A stretch of DNA of 64,000 nucleotides. It comes from Verticillium longisporum. Its lineage: Eukaryota > Ascomycota > Sordariomycetes > Glomerellales > Plectosphaerellaceae. This document shows, piece by piece, positions 45,464 to 55,268 of this stretch (positions are counted from its first letter, which is position 1; each line of letters begins with the position of its first letter). Below the pieces are notes generated by a model that saw only the letters and a list, made by a program, of their open reading frames with translations, ran no database searches and was not told the origin of the DNA. Where the stretch lies: positions 5,642,001-5,706,000 of the forward strand of contig JAETXT010000006.1 of assembly GCA_019188255.1 (NCBI GenBank), in the 5' to 3' direction. Both the position numbers and the translations under genes were made by a program.

Positions 45464-48400
45464 ATGGCAAATCCTCAGCGGCAGACTTCAGCTGCCTCGA
45501 GCCGCTACTTCACTTCAAGCACCATGAGTGATTTGCAGCGAATTGAGGATCTCTACAACCGCCTCAGTGCGGTTGCCCAAGATGACTTTGTCATCAGAGA
45601 ACGCGAGATCAAGGCTGAGTGTGAGAACCAGCAACTGGCCTTCCTGTATCGCCAAGATGTGCCGCCAGATGTCAAGGGCATGCTGCGGTATCTTCTCCTG
45701 GAGAATCGAGATCTGCACCTTGAGAAACTGCAGCTATCATATGAGGCTAGGAAGAAAGACATACTCGAAGGCAAGAGGACAGAAGAGCGTGACCTGCTCA
45801 CGAGGATGGGTACCATGTACAGCGAGTCGAAACCAGTCCCCGTGAGCACCCCCGTCGCCAGTCCTCGCATGTCGGAAGTTAGCCCCGCCGTCTCGCCGTT
45901 GGCAAACAGCAAACCATCGCCAGTTCCCAGTTCGACACCGTTGCCATCAAATCTCACCGAGCAACGCTCGCCAAGAAACGCATCGCAACCCCCCGCCTCG
46001 TTCCGGCCGTCCCCCCTTAACCCTGCTGCAGGCAGCAACACCTCCGTTGGCGGACCCTCCCACCGATCAGGCAACAACTCGCCTCTGCAGCAGCCCGATG
46101 CTGGTCGAGCTGGCACACCGAGAATCCTGTCTGCTCAACCGACGCCGAGGGCCTCCCCTGTTCCGCGTCAACTGCAACAGACTGCAAACAGCCATTTGCA
46201 GGCACACGCGGCCTCACCGCAGTCCGCTCCAACAGAGTCTCATGGTAAAGCCTCAGCGAAACCCCAGGATGAAGCCCCAGCACAGGCACAGGCAGCAATA
46301 CAAGCACAGACGCAGGCTTTCATTCCAAATCAAAGAAGACCCCAGAAGACGCAGCCATGGCCTCGGCAGGCTAACCCATCGCCAAACCCGAACCACGGAC
46401 TAGACCCAACGTTGTTCCAGCAAAAGAAGCGAAAGTCTGAAGTCGCGGACACTGGAACAGTATCCGAAAAGGAAGTAAGCGATGAGCGGACCAAGCGTCT
46501 TAGAAAAAGTGACGTGCCTAAGCCTATCCCGGATATCAACATTTCAATGGAGAGAAGGATCCCTTTCGAGGACGTGCACCAGGGAGGCACGCCCAAGTAC
46601 ATGCACACCATCATAAAATGGGATGACGGTAAATATTACATTCTCTACTGCGAAGAGCACGGCGTCCACTTTAGGCAGAGAGCTCTCACGGCAGCGGCGA
46701 AACATCTTGACTCCATAGCGCATGGTAAGATGAGTCGTCATCACCCCCAGGCCCTGGAGCAACTCGGCCGCGTCATCGTCGACTGCGATGACGAGAAGAT
46801 GCGCAAGCACAACGCAATTGTGACCAAAGCGTTTGAGAACGGCTATTGCTTACCTTCAACCGAATCTCTTCTTCAAGAGAATCAAACAGCTTCGATCACG
46901 GACTCTGCCACCGCCGGAACAACAGCCGAAGAGGGTTCACATCAAGCCCATACATCGCAGCCCAGTCAACAAATACGGGTTGAGCCGGGAGTAAACGCGA
47001 CACACAAAATATCTCACTTCCATAAGGTTGACAAGCGAAAGTCCTGCAGTCGAGAAATTATCGTCAACCCCGTGGCTGGAAAACTCTACTATGCGACCCC
47101 AAAGCTTTGGTATCTCGACAGAACGAAAAAGTACATTGTCATGATTCTGGCGTGGAAGGACCTCACGATTTGCGGTCTTCCCGGTACCACGTTGAGTCAA
47201 CTAGAACTTATTCAGCAGGCACAACGCAAAGCCTGCTATGCCTACGATGCTCAGGGCATCGCTGGATGGATGCCCGACTACGAGGACGGCGGCAAACTTG
47301 TTAAAAAGCGCTGGTTCCCCGTCATTTGGTTCGAGGGCACCAAAACAGAGGACAACCGAGAAGGTTGGGCTCGCGCCGAGGAGCTCTCGAACTTTAATCT
47401 CTTCCCCATTCCTAAAAGAAATGCAAATCACCCACAGATCAGAGCACGCGAGTGGTACTTCCGATGCCATCCCGAGGAAGCGCCTGCAAGTCTGGGTCCA
47501 TTCTCGAACGGCCGCTTGGGCGCGGGCACCATTGGAGCAACGCGAGCTTCAACTGTTGCCTCGGCCGTTGGACGCCCGAAGGATGCCCAACGCATTGCTG
47601 AGATCGATGATACTGACTCTGATAGCGAGTCTGCTGTTGAGGAAGAGCCCGAGCGGCGCAGTCGTCCGCCTATGGAAGACCATGCCAGCGATAGCGATTA
47701 CCACGCCTCTGATGATCGAGACATGGCTGAATCAGTTTCCTCTTCGCAGTCCTCGCGGCACCCGAAACCGCCGCCAGGCAGGAGTGCTCAAGAGTTACGT
47801 TCCAAGGCCACCGAGTCGGAAGCTGTGCGTCCCGTGACCCCTGTTCGCGTTGGAGCAGCAGCCGGCACTCGCTCCTCGACGAAGAAGCAGTCCGTGGGAC
47901 ATGACATTGACATGGAAGATGCACCCCCGGTGCTCTCGCCATTGAGCCGGCGTGCTCGCAAAAGCACCCAGGAGGAAGAGCCAAATACGCGAGCCATGGC
48001 GGTCACGCCTCGGGCACCTCGGGACCAGCCTTCGATTCAATTGGGAACCCCTCTGGCCAAGAAGGCGTCCCAGGTTACTGCAGCGATCGAAGATCAGGAG
48101 ACTAGTCCGCCAGCTGCGTCTGACAAGACACCCGAGCTTCGGAGACACGAGACTCCAGAGACAGCCCGCCCACTTGTTCAAGTGGTTCGGGAACCTCCGC
48201 AGGAACCTCCACAGGAGAGTACCCGGGATGAGCCAGCACCCGCGGGCGGAGTTGTCGGGACGAATTTGCAGGACGTCGTGGATCAAGCTCGCCAACGGCT
48301 TGTCGATCAGGCGTGCCTCAAGGCTGCTACGGAGGCCATTCAAGAAGTGATCGGTCGAAAGCCCCCAGTCTCTGCCGCCGCCATTGACGCGTCTGACAAG

Positions 48401-49624
48401 AATGGGGCGGAAGCGGTCAGCACTGCTGTGAACGGCCCAGGACAAGAGACGGCGCAGCAGCCTCCACAGGACGGGAATGAGGATCAGGTCTCGGTAATAG
48501 GTGCCGAGGACGATGAGCCGTCGGTTGCCAGGAGTATAACACCTGGGTCTCTTCCGCAGCGAGCAGCCAAAGACTCTATTGCGGTACCGTCTGCTGAGCG
48601 GACTGTTTCCGACGAGGCCACGACATTGGCACAAGTATCGCACGAGAAAAGGGCGTCAAACAATGCAGAGAACGGCGACGGGGATGGAGATGGAGACGTT
48701 ACGTCAAACCAGGCAGCCAAGGCCAGCAACATACCTGCCACTAGTAGCAGCGCCACCGCCAGGGTCAACGGAGCGTCGACAAGCAACAGCCCCGTCGAGG
48801 GCAGCAATGCCGCACCGACCTCTACGATTTCCCAGCCAATTGTTATGAACGCCGATCCACGTGCGGTAGACCCGAGTGATCGCTGGCGAGCTATTCGGAC
48901 ATCTGATTCACCAACCGCTACAGCTCCTACACATACTGCTATACCCTCTCCAGTGCCCGCAACTCGAGACGACGGAGAACAGAACCCGACGACCAAGACG
49001 ACACCAGTACCGCCGCCGGTCTCAGCAACACCCACGGCGGCAACGTCGGTTCCAGAAGAACCGCCAAAGACAGCCCCGGCCGCTCAAGACGGCATATCAG
49101 AGCCGTCTCGAGCGCCAGCACCAGAAACTCCCAACGCACCGACAAGATCGGCCAACGAAGCCAGCTTAAAAGCGGTTACAGAACCTTTGGCGAGATCCCG
49201 CACGTCGACGCCGGCGGCTCCGTCGCCTGTCCCCGGCTCACCGGCTGCCCGAGCCGAGCCTGGCGCAGGCGGCACCGTGTGGAACGTGTCATCGTTTAAA
49301 CAAGGGAACCGACGGTGGTCCCACCCATCGCTCTCTCTCAGCTTGGCTGTGGACGAGGCGGGCGTGGCGAGAACGAGCGACGCAGACGAAATGGACGTGG
49401 CCATTGACCCACGGGCCGTTCAGAGCATGCAGTACAGCCAAACGGCAGATAAATCTCGCGCCGAGGTCATCTTGAAACCGAAGGAAGGCATGGTGGAGCA
49501 GAAGATGACATTCACTGTTGGCAGTGGTCGAAATAAGATGCAGAGCTTGAAGTTTGTGCGTTGGATGCGCAATGTCAATCCAGCGATAACGATGCTGAAT
49601 GGACCGACGCTGCCGCCCCTGTGA
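45464..49624 (+). CDS. Large, mostly disordered orphan protein, 1386 residues
   Basis: A single uninterrupted frame of 1386 codons; a second in-frame ATG lies at 45524 (MSDLQRIEDLY). There are four ordered islands in a Ser/Pro/Gln/Ala-rich disordered chain. Residues 20-120 are helical and charged. Residues 370-450 include PKYMHTIIKWDDGKYYILYC and HFRQRALTAAAKHLDSIAHG, where Cys and His spacing recalls a zinc finger. Residues 515-640 include YYATPKLWYLDRTKKYIVMI and RWFPVIWFEGTK. The last 70 residues end in FVRWMRNVNPAITMLNG. The rest contains acidic and basic patches and many SP/TP sites, as in nuclear regulators. No signal peptide or membrane segment is seen. I do not recognise the family; a chromatin or transcription role would be a guess. 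Confidence 0.8.
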   Translation: MANPQRQTSAASSRYFTSSTMSDLQRIEDLYNRLSAVAQDDFVIREREIKAECENQQLAFLYRQDVPPDVKGMLRYLLLENRDLHLEKLQLSYEARKKDILEGKRTEERDLLTRMGTMYSESKPVPVSTPVASPRMSEVSPAVSPLANSKPSPVPSSTPLPSNLTEQRSPRNASQPPASFRPSPLNPAAGSNTSVGGPSHRSGNNSPLQQPDAGRAGTPRILSAQPTPRASPVPRQLQQTANSHLQAHAASPQSAPTESHGKASAKPQDEAPAQAQAAIQAQTQAFIPNQRRPQKTQPWPRQANPSPNPNHGLDPTLFQQKKRKSEVADTGTVSEKEVSDERTKRLRKSDVPKPIPDINISMERRIPFEDVHQGGTPKYMHTIIKWDDGKYYILYCEEHGVHFRQRALTAAAKHLDSIAHGKMSRHHPQALEQLGRVIVDCDDEKMRKHNAIVTKAFENGYCLPSTESLLQENQTASITDSATAGTTAEEGSHQAHTSQPSQQIRVEPGVNATHKISHFHKVDKRKSCSREIIVNPVAGKLYYATPKLWYLDRTKKYIVMILAWKDLTICGLPGTTLSQLELIQQAQRKACYAYDAQGIAGWMPDYEDGGKLVKKRWFPVIWFEGTKTEDNREGWARAEELSNFNLFPIPKRNANHPQIRAREWYFRCHPEEAPASLGPFSNGRLGAGTIGATRASTVASAVGRPKDAQRIAEIDDTDSDSESAVEEEPERRSRPPMEDHASDSDYHASDDRDMAESVSSSQSSRHPKPPPGRSAQELRSKATESEAVRPVTPVRVGAAAGTRSSTKKQSVGHDIDMEDAPPVLSPLSRRARKSTQEEEPNTRAMAVTPRAPRDQPSIQLGTPLAKKASQVTAAIEDQETSPPAASDKTPELRRHETPETARPLVQVVREPPQEPPQESTRDEPAPAGGVVGTNLQDVVDQARQRLVDQACLKAATEAIQEVIGRKPPVSAAAIDASDKNGAEAVSTAVNGPGQETAQQPPQDGNEDQVSVIGAEDDEPSVARSITPGSLPQRAAKDSIAVPSAERTVSDEATTLAQVSHEKRASNNAENGDGDGDGDVTSNQAAKASNIPATSSSATARVNGASTSNSPVEGSNAAPTSTISQPIVMNADPRAVDPSDRWRAIRTSDSPTATAPTHTAIPSPVPATRDDGEQNPTTKTTPVPPPVSATPTAATSVPEEPPKTAPAAQDGISEPSRAPAPETPNAPTRSANEASLKAVTEPLARSRTSTPAAPSPVPGSPAARAEPGAGGTVWNVSSFKQGNRRWSHPSLSLSLAVDEAGVARTSDADEMDVAIDPRAVQSMQYSQTADKSRAEVILKPKEGMVEQKMTFTVGSGRNKMQSLKFVRWMRNVNPAITMLNGPTLPPL

Positions 49625-51136
49625 AGGGAGCCGGAGTCCTTTCTCTTCTTTTTGCTTCAGATTGCTTCCAATGAGCAATGAGAATCCGCCGCAACCGCGA
49701 TTGTGGTTCAGACGGCCGTCGGTGCTCGGGTAGCATAGCAAGGTGTTCAAGCATTGGAGTTTGGCAGTTCGTAGGACTTGGGCAGGACTTTTGCTGGAGG
49801 GATTTCCATGGTGATCAACAGCTAGAATTCGCTACTGAAGGGATCATCGTCAGCCAGAATCACACTGCCATTGGACTACGTGCAACGCCTCATATGTTGG
49901 TCTCGTGACGTCCGATCATGGTGTTGACGCGACACGTGAGCATAAGGGACGATGATTTTTGCATGTGATCGCGGCGTTGCCGACACGATGGGGCCGATCG
50001 TAGAAGGCGGGGGTGCTGTAGCAGGGGGAGCTCCAGTGGAGGGGAGCATATCAGTCAGCGCCTGGGCACGCTGGGATGCTCCCGAGGTGTGGGAGGAATG
50101 CGTGACGGAGATTCATTATTTCGTTTGCTCTGCGTTTCTTCCTCTGCCCACGACTCTCCCCTCTATCGCTGAGCATCTCGTCTGAGAGTTGAGCGTCCAT
50201 TCGGCTGACATTGAGCGGTTCCTCGCGCATCGCAACAAGACGCCAAGACTCAAATCGCAAAGGCCTGGCCAGCCAAAGCCGAACATTCCGGGGGCGGCAG
50301 TCGTGAGGTTTGGTGGACCACCATCGATCGACTTGACCTCTTTTTCTTTCCCTTTGGGGGAGCAGGGCGATGACGTTATGACCACATCGTCGCGCCTGCT
50401 TTTCACTGTTCGTTGTCGCGGCACCTGCACCTGCACCTGCGCCTGCAACTGCACCTGTACCTGACCTTGCCCTTGCGCTTGGAGGAGCGAAGGGAAGGGC
50501 CTTCCAACTGCACGCACTTGCCAGACTGTTCGATCTCGCCTGCCATCAGTCGCGTCGCGGGTGCTGCTGCCACCGCTGCGCCAGTGCTGCTACCTGCCTT
50601 ACTCACCTCCCTACAGCCACAGCGGAGGTACCGCTAGCTGGCACACCGACGCAGCTTGATCGTCAGCCAGTCGAGGCCCGACTCTGGTCGTTCCTGCTGT
50701 CTTCCCGTCTTTCTGTCTTTCCTCCTGGAGCCGCGTCGCGAGATTTCATGGCTGCCTTCGTGAGTAAAAATTCCATTCCCATCTCCGCCTCCATCCCCAC
50801 GTCCACTTCCCACCCAACTCTTCTCTCCCTTTCATCACCATTCATCCCATCACCGTGCCCACCCGCCCCAAACACGGTCGACAGTCGACGCGCGACTCCC
50901 TGCGCTGACAAGCATCTGCGCGCCGCGCGTGGGACCCTGCCTCGGTGTACCTCAACTCTACCCACCTGTCCCGTGCGATATCGTTTCCCACGTCATCGCA
51001 GGGTACGCCAGGCGAGCCAGCACGACTCGTCGCTTTCTACTGCCACTTACCTTCCTCCACCTCCACCTTGACGCCATCAGACAACGGCAGGTCCGTTAAC
51101 GTCGCTACTTGCTAGGACACGCCTTGGCTCTCCCAC
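49625..51136. other. Intergenic 1.5 kb
   Basis: No convincing gene. It holds the 3' end of the orphan gene, a GCACCT hexamer array and the C+T-rich promoter and leader of the peroxin gene (from about 50,700). Confidence 0.5.
50421..50462. repeat. 6-bp tandem array, seven units
   Basis: Seven consecutive hexamers follow the pattern GCACCT, with single changes in three of them. Confidence 0.75.
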
Positions 51137-53039
51137 ATGGCGACCCCAAAACCCGCCCGAGGCGGCGACGATGCCTCGTCCATGGCCGACGACAATCCCC
51201 AGAACTCGGCACCCTCCGGCGCACCTCCGACCTTTGCCTCCTTCTCGCCCGTCACCCTGTCGGCATCCGTCCCCTCCCGCTCCTCTCGTCGATCCACCAT
51301 TCTCGTACACCAGAAAAGCCCCCTGTTGCTGGCCACGCCGCCACAAATCACGCGCGCCCTCGCCTACTCGCACTCTTTTCTCCTACCCATGAACAAGGCC
51401 GTTGGGCTGCTGAGCTGGACGACGGGTGACCCCTGGGAGAGCTTCCTCCTCGTCTGTGCCTGGTGGGCCATCGTCCTCTACGGCGATGTCGTCATCCGCA
51501 GTGCCGGCCCCTTGGTCCTCGTCCTCGGCCTCATTCTCGCCATGTACTCCCGCCGTTACAGCCCTTTGAGCAGCAGCGGCTGGATGGATGACCGCGACCC
51601 CGAACCGACAAGAAACCAGAAGGGACATGCACGCTCAGGCTCTGAGATCACACACACCCGCCACCAGAAGACGTTGGACGAGATTGTCGAGACGTTGAAG
51701 GAGTTCACGGGACGGTGCAACGTGCTGCTGGGCCCGGCCCTTGAGTTGACGGACTTTCTGAGCACGCAGCGCACGCCTACCAGTGCCACGACGAGACCCG
51801 CGCTGACGGCCCTGTTTGTGCGAATCCTGTTCTGCACGCCCTTCTGGTGGGCCCTAACTCTGCCGCCCTGGAGGATCATCACGACCAGAAGAGTTGTGTT
51901 GCTGCTCGGCACGCTCGTCTTGACATGGCACGCGCGCGTGGCCAAGGTTGCCAGAACCATTCTCTGGCGGAGCGCGACTGTGAGGAAGACTGTGGCTCTC
52001 GTCACGGGGTTGCGCTTCGAAAAGCCCGATCGCAAGCTTACGCCTCGGCCCGACTCTGATGTTGTCACGGCATCGGCCGATGGGCCTGTGCCGAAGATTG
52101 ATCGCCAGACCTCCGAGCTGACGAAAGCCCTTCGTCAGAGGAGCCACAAGCACGGGAACAACGCCACGGGACGAGATGCTGGGGTCAAATTTACCTTTAT
52201 CCTGTACGAGAACCAGAGACGATGGGTCGGTCTGGGTTGGACACAGAGTTTGTTTGCCTACGAGCGTGCGGCATGGACGGATGAGCATAACAATTCCGTC
52301 CCAGCAAAGGATGTCTTTGAGTTGCCTGACGTCGAGGACGGCAGCAAGATGAGGTGGCGATGGGTTGCAGGAAGCCGTTGGCGCGTCGATGGCGTGACTG
52401 ATGATGTTGCTGAAGAGACGGATTTTGACGGAGAAGCCGGGAAGAATGGCTGGATTTACTATGACAACAAGGTACGTATCCGAGGCCAGCGGATTGGGAC
52501 CTGAAACTAACAAAGACCAGTGGCAAGCAGGCCGTCGCGGGGAAGATGGCTGGGGCAAGTGGACGCGGCGCCGAAAGTGGTACCGCGATGCCGAGCTCGT
52601 CGAGATCTCGGAGGAGGAGCTCGCAGCGGCGGCAGCGGCAGCGACAACAGCAGCATCTCAGCCAACAACACACGTTTATAGCACACTTTCCGAGAAGATG
52701 GTATCACCAACGCAATCGACGCATAATCTACCGCCATTCTCCGAAGACGGGGCGAGCGAACAGGCCCCGGCATCCCTGTCGTCTTCCGGTGGGGGTCGAT
52801 CATTCTTCCGCAAGCCATTGCGAAGGCGAGGAACGGGCCAGTCGTCTACCTCGGTAGCGACGAGTACGACGGCCGTCGAAGGTGCTCCAGAAAGAAAGAA
52901 GGGAAGGCGAGAGAGCGAGGTCATGAGCGGTGATGAGGCAGGCGTGGATGACGTTGGCAGACGGGTCAACTTGGCACTGCAGGGACAAGGCGGTCCAGGA
53001 TGGGGAATAGGCGACGAGGCAAGGATGAGTCTCGAGTGA
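51137..53039 (+). CDS. Pex30/Pex31/Pex32-like peroxin with dysferlin domain
   Basis: Exons 51137-52471 and 52521-53039 give 617 residues. After a disordered N-terminus come membrane segments near residues 95-135 (FLLVCAWWAIVLYGDVV, GPLVLVLGLILAMYS) and 220-270 (ILFCTPFWWALTLPPW, VVLLLGTLVLTW), the reticulon-like part of the Pex23/Pex24 family. A dysferlin domain follows: FILYENQRRWVGLGWTQSLF, then RWRWVAGSRWRVDG, and across the splice GWIYYDNK-WQAG with KWTRRRKWYRDAEL. This pairing of membrane hairpins and DysF is characteristic of Pex30-type proteins, which sit in the ER and regulate peroxisome biogenesis and ER-peroxisome contacts. The C-terminal 150 residues are Ser/Thr/Ala-rich and probably disordered. 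Which paralogue (Pex30, 31 or 32) cannot be told here. Confidence 0.85.
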
Positions 53040-53315
53040 TAGCCTGAATGAAGATGATGAAATGCCGTCAGGCTGCGTTGCAGTCAGTGGTGCTTGTGCT
53101 GATGTGGCCCTGAGGAACCAGAAGCCTAATCCGACTGTCGTTCTGCGGACCTACGTGTGGACGCCTCTTCCAGCTGACTCTAAAGAACAACCAGGCCAAG
53201 CACATGCGCCAATTTGATCGTGAACACGTATCATGGACATCACAGCCGGATGAACGGTGCGACACCACTGGACATTATACGAATCAGGCTCTATCACTCT
53301 CGATATCCTACCAAC

Positions 53316-54662
53316 CTATGGCTTCTTCTGTTGGTTCAGCACATATTCAAAGGCCTCGTCTAGGATAGCCAGGCCCTCGGCAATCTCGTCCTCCGTCACA
53401 GTCACGGGCGGTGCCAGGCGGAACACGCCACCCATCCCCGGCAGATTCACGACGTTGCACGACAACCCCCTCTCCATGGCCCGCTCCGACACGGCCTGGC
53501 CAAGTTCCGACCCCGGCGCCTTGGTCTCGGCATCGGAGATGATCTCAATGCCCTGCAGCAGGCCCTTGCCGCGCACGTCGCCGACGCACCAGTACTTGTC
53601 CTGGAGGCGCAGCAGGCCCTCGCGCAGCTGGCGGCCCCTCGCCTCGGCGGCGGCGCAGGGGGCGTCGCGGCGCACAATCTCGAGGACCTTGGCGCCGACG
53701 GCGGCGGGCAGCGGGTCGTTGAGATGGGTCGTCAGCCACAGGAAGCCCTTGGCGCGACAGCCCCTCTCAATCTCGGCCGACGTCGTCACGGACGCCAGCG
53801 GCAGGCCGGCGCCCAGCGTCTTGGACAGGCACAGAATGTCGGGCGTGACGCCGCCGTCGTGCTCAAAGGCGAACATGCGGCCCGTGCGGCCGACGCCCGT
53901 CTGCGCCTCGTCGCAGATGAGCAGCATGCCCCGCGCGCGGCACCCCTCGGCCAGCGCGGCGAGGTACCCCTGCGGCAGGTCGAGGATGCCGCCCGTGCTG
54001 AGGATGGGCTCCAGGATGAAGGCCGCCAGCGACCCGACCGACTGCCTGTCGACGAGGGACCAGCCGTAGTCGAGCTCGGCGCGCCAGTCGTAGGCGCCGT
54101 CGGCGCGGCGGAACGGCGACCGGTAGGCGTACGGCGCCGGAAAGGCAATGTGGCCCGGCGCGCTGGGGATGCCGCCGCGGCGGCCCGTCGAGTAGGTCGC
54201 GGCCGCGGCGCCGGCCGTGAGCCCGTGGTACGAGGCCGAGAAGGCCACAATCTCGAACCGCCCCGTGTACGTCTGCGCCAGCCGGATGGCCGCCTCGGTC
54301 GACTCGGACCCCGTGCTCAGGAAGAACGACTTGGTCAGCGGCGCCGGCAGCAGCGACGCCAGCGCCTGCGCGAGGTCCAGCACCGGCTGCGTCAGCATGT
54401 TGGACAGCAGGTGGTCGAGGTTCGCGGCGTGGTGGTTGATGACGGCCGCGATCTCCGGGTGCGCGTGGCCGATCAGGGACGACATCTGGCCCGACGTGAA
54501 GTCGAGGATCGCTCGCCCCGTCGAGTCGTAGAGCCGTGTGCCTTTGGTCTTGGTGATGATGAAGGGGGACGGAGGCACGCCCGTGTACAGGATGTGCTTC
54601 GAGGCGAGGGGCCAGAAGGTGGCCAGGTCAACGGCGTCGGACATGGCAATGGCGGAGCCCAT
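53316..54662 (-). CDS. Class III aminotransferase, 2,2-dialkylglycine decarboxylase-like
   Basis: A single-exon minus-strand gene of 448 residues, fold-type I PLP enzyme. The PLP Lys is K281 in LCLSKTLGAGLPLAS, with D251 in LLICDEAQTGVGRTGR contacting the pyridine nitrogen. Segments that recall bacterial 2,2-dialkylglycine decarboxylase are FTSGQMSSLIGHAHPEI (its Gln is an active-site residue in that enzyme), THLNDPLPAAVGAKVLEIV, GDVRGKGLLQGIEI and NLPGMGGVFRLAPPVTV. That enzyme decarboxylates 2-aminoisobutyrate and isovaline and transfers the amino group to pyruvate. This specificity is inferred from motifs; another class III aminotransferase remains possible. An alternative start is Met7. 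There is no organelle signal. A TATA box lies about 107 bp upstream. Confidence 0.85.
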   Translation of the reverse strand: MGSAIAMSDAVDLATFWPLASKHILYTGVPPSPFIITKTKGTRLYDSTGRAILDFTSGQMSSLIGHAHPEIAAVINHHAANLDHLLSNMLTQPVLDLAQALASLLPAPLTKSFFLSTGSESTEAAIRLAQTYTGRFEIVAFSASYHGLTAGAAAATYSTGRRGGIPSAPGHIAFPAPYAYRSPFRRADGAYDWRAELDYGWSLVDRQSVGSLAAFILEPILSTGGILDLPQGYLAALAEGCRARGMLLICDEAQTGVGRTGRMFAFEHDGGVTPDILCLSKTLGAGLPLASVTTSAEIERGCRAKGFLWLTTHLNDPLPAAVGAKVLEIVRRDAPCAAAEARGRQLREGLLRLQDKYWCVGDVRGKGLLQGIEIISDAETKAPGSELGQAVSERAMERGLSCNVVNLPGMGGVFRLAPPVTVTEDEIAEGLAILDEAFEYVLNQQKKP

Positions 54663-55268
54663 ACTGGCCAGTGGAGGATTGTGTATGTTGAGGGAAGCTG
54701 AGAAGGGGGAGGAGGAGGATGAGGAGCGATAACAATGTCATGAGCAACTTGCAAGTGTCTATCGAGGGTTTATATAGGCAGGAGCTCTCAATCTGCCCCT
54801 CAAGCCTGACATTATATCTCACATTGCGTCCGCGGGAAACTGGGCAGAGGTATGAGGTCTACAAGCAATGTACGCCAGTGTTGACTGTGGTGAAGCCGGT
54901 CATCTTCCGCGGGGAGGACATCATCCGCGGCGAAGAGTTTCCCGCGGCCGTCTCCTATCTCGAGCTGCAGCAGGCTCAAGCCAATCACCCACACCCGTCT
55001 GCATTATGTTGCAGTGACTATCGAACTGTCTTACGCAGTCAAAATTGACTGGCATGATTGGGTATATGTGAGGGGCTGCTGCTTCATCGCAGGCAGGTTG
55101 TGTTGCGAGGACGAAGCCCCCACGAGTCAAGCAAGGCCGCAGAACCCAAATTTGCACCCGACGGTATCTCATATTGTGCGCGCATAGTCACTGGAGCCAA
55201 TTCAATCGATTACGTAGAGAAGGTGCTAATAAATTTATCTATATTTGTCCCATCGCAGTCCAGGCCTC
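54663..55268. other. Intergenic 0.6 kb with promoter of the aminotransferase gene
   Basis: Contains the aminotransferase promoter and the 3' region of the upstream MFS gene. No gene is seen. Confidence 0.5.
54769..54776 (-). promoter_or_regulatory. TATA box of the aminotransferase gene
   Basis: TATATAAA on the minus strand, about 107 bp upstream of ATG 54662. Confidence 0.5.

Noticed and set aside
44862..45527. Plus-strand 221-codon frame just before the 1386-residue gene
   Set aside because: It is a pyrimidine-rich leader translation that overlaps the start of the large gene in another frame.
53724..54701. 325-codon plus-strand frame opposite the aminotransferase
   Set aside because: It is an Arg/Gly/Ala/Val-rich antisense shadow of a clear class III aminotransferase.
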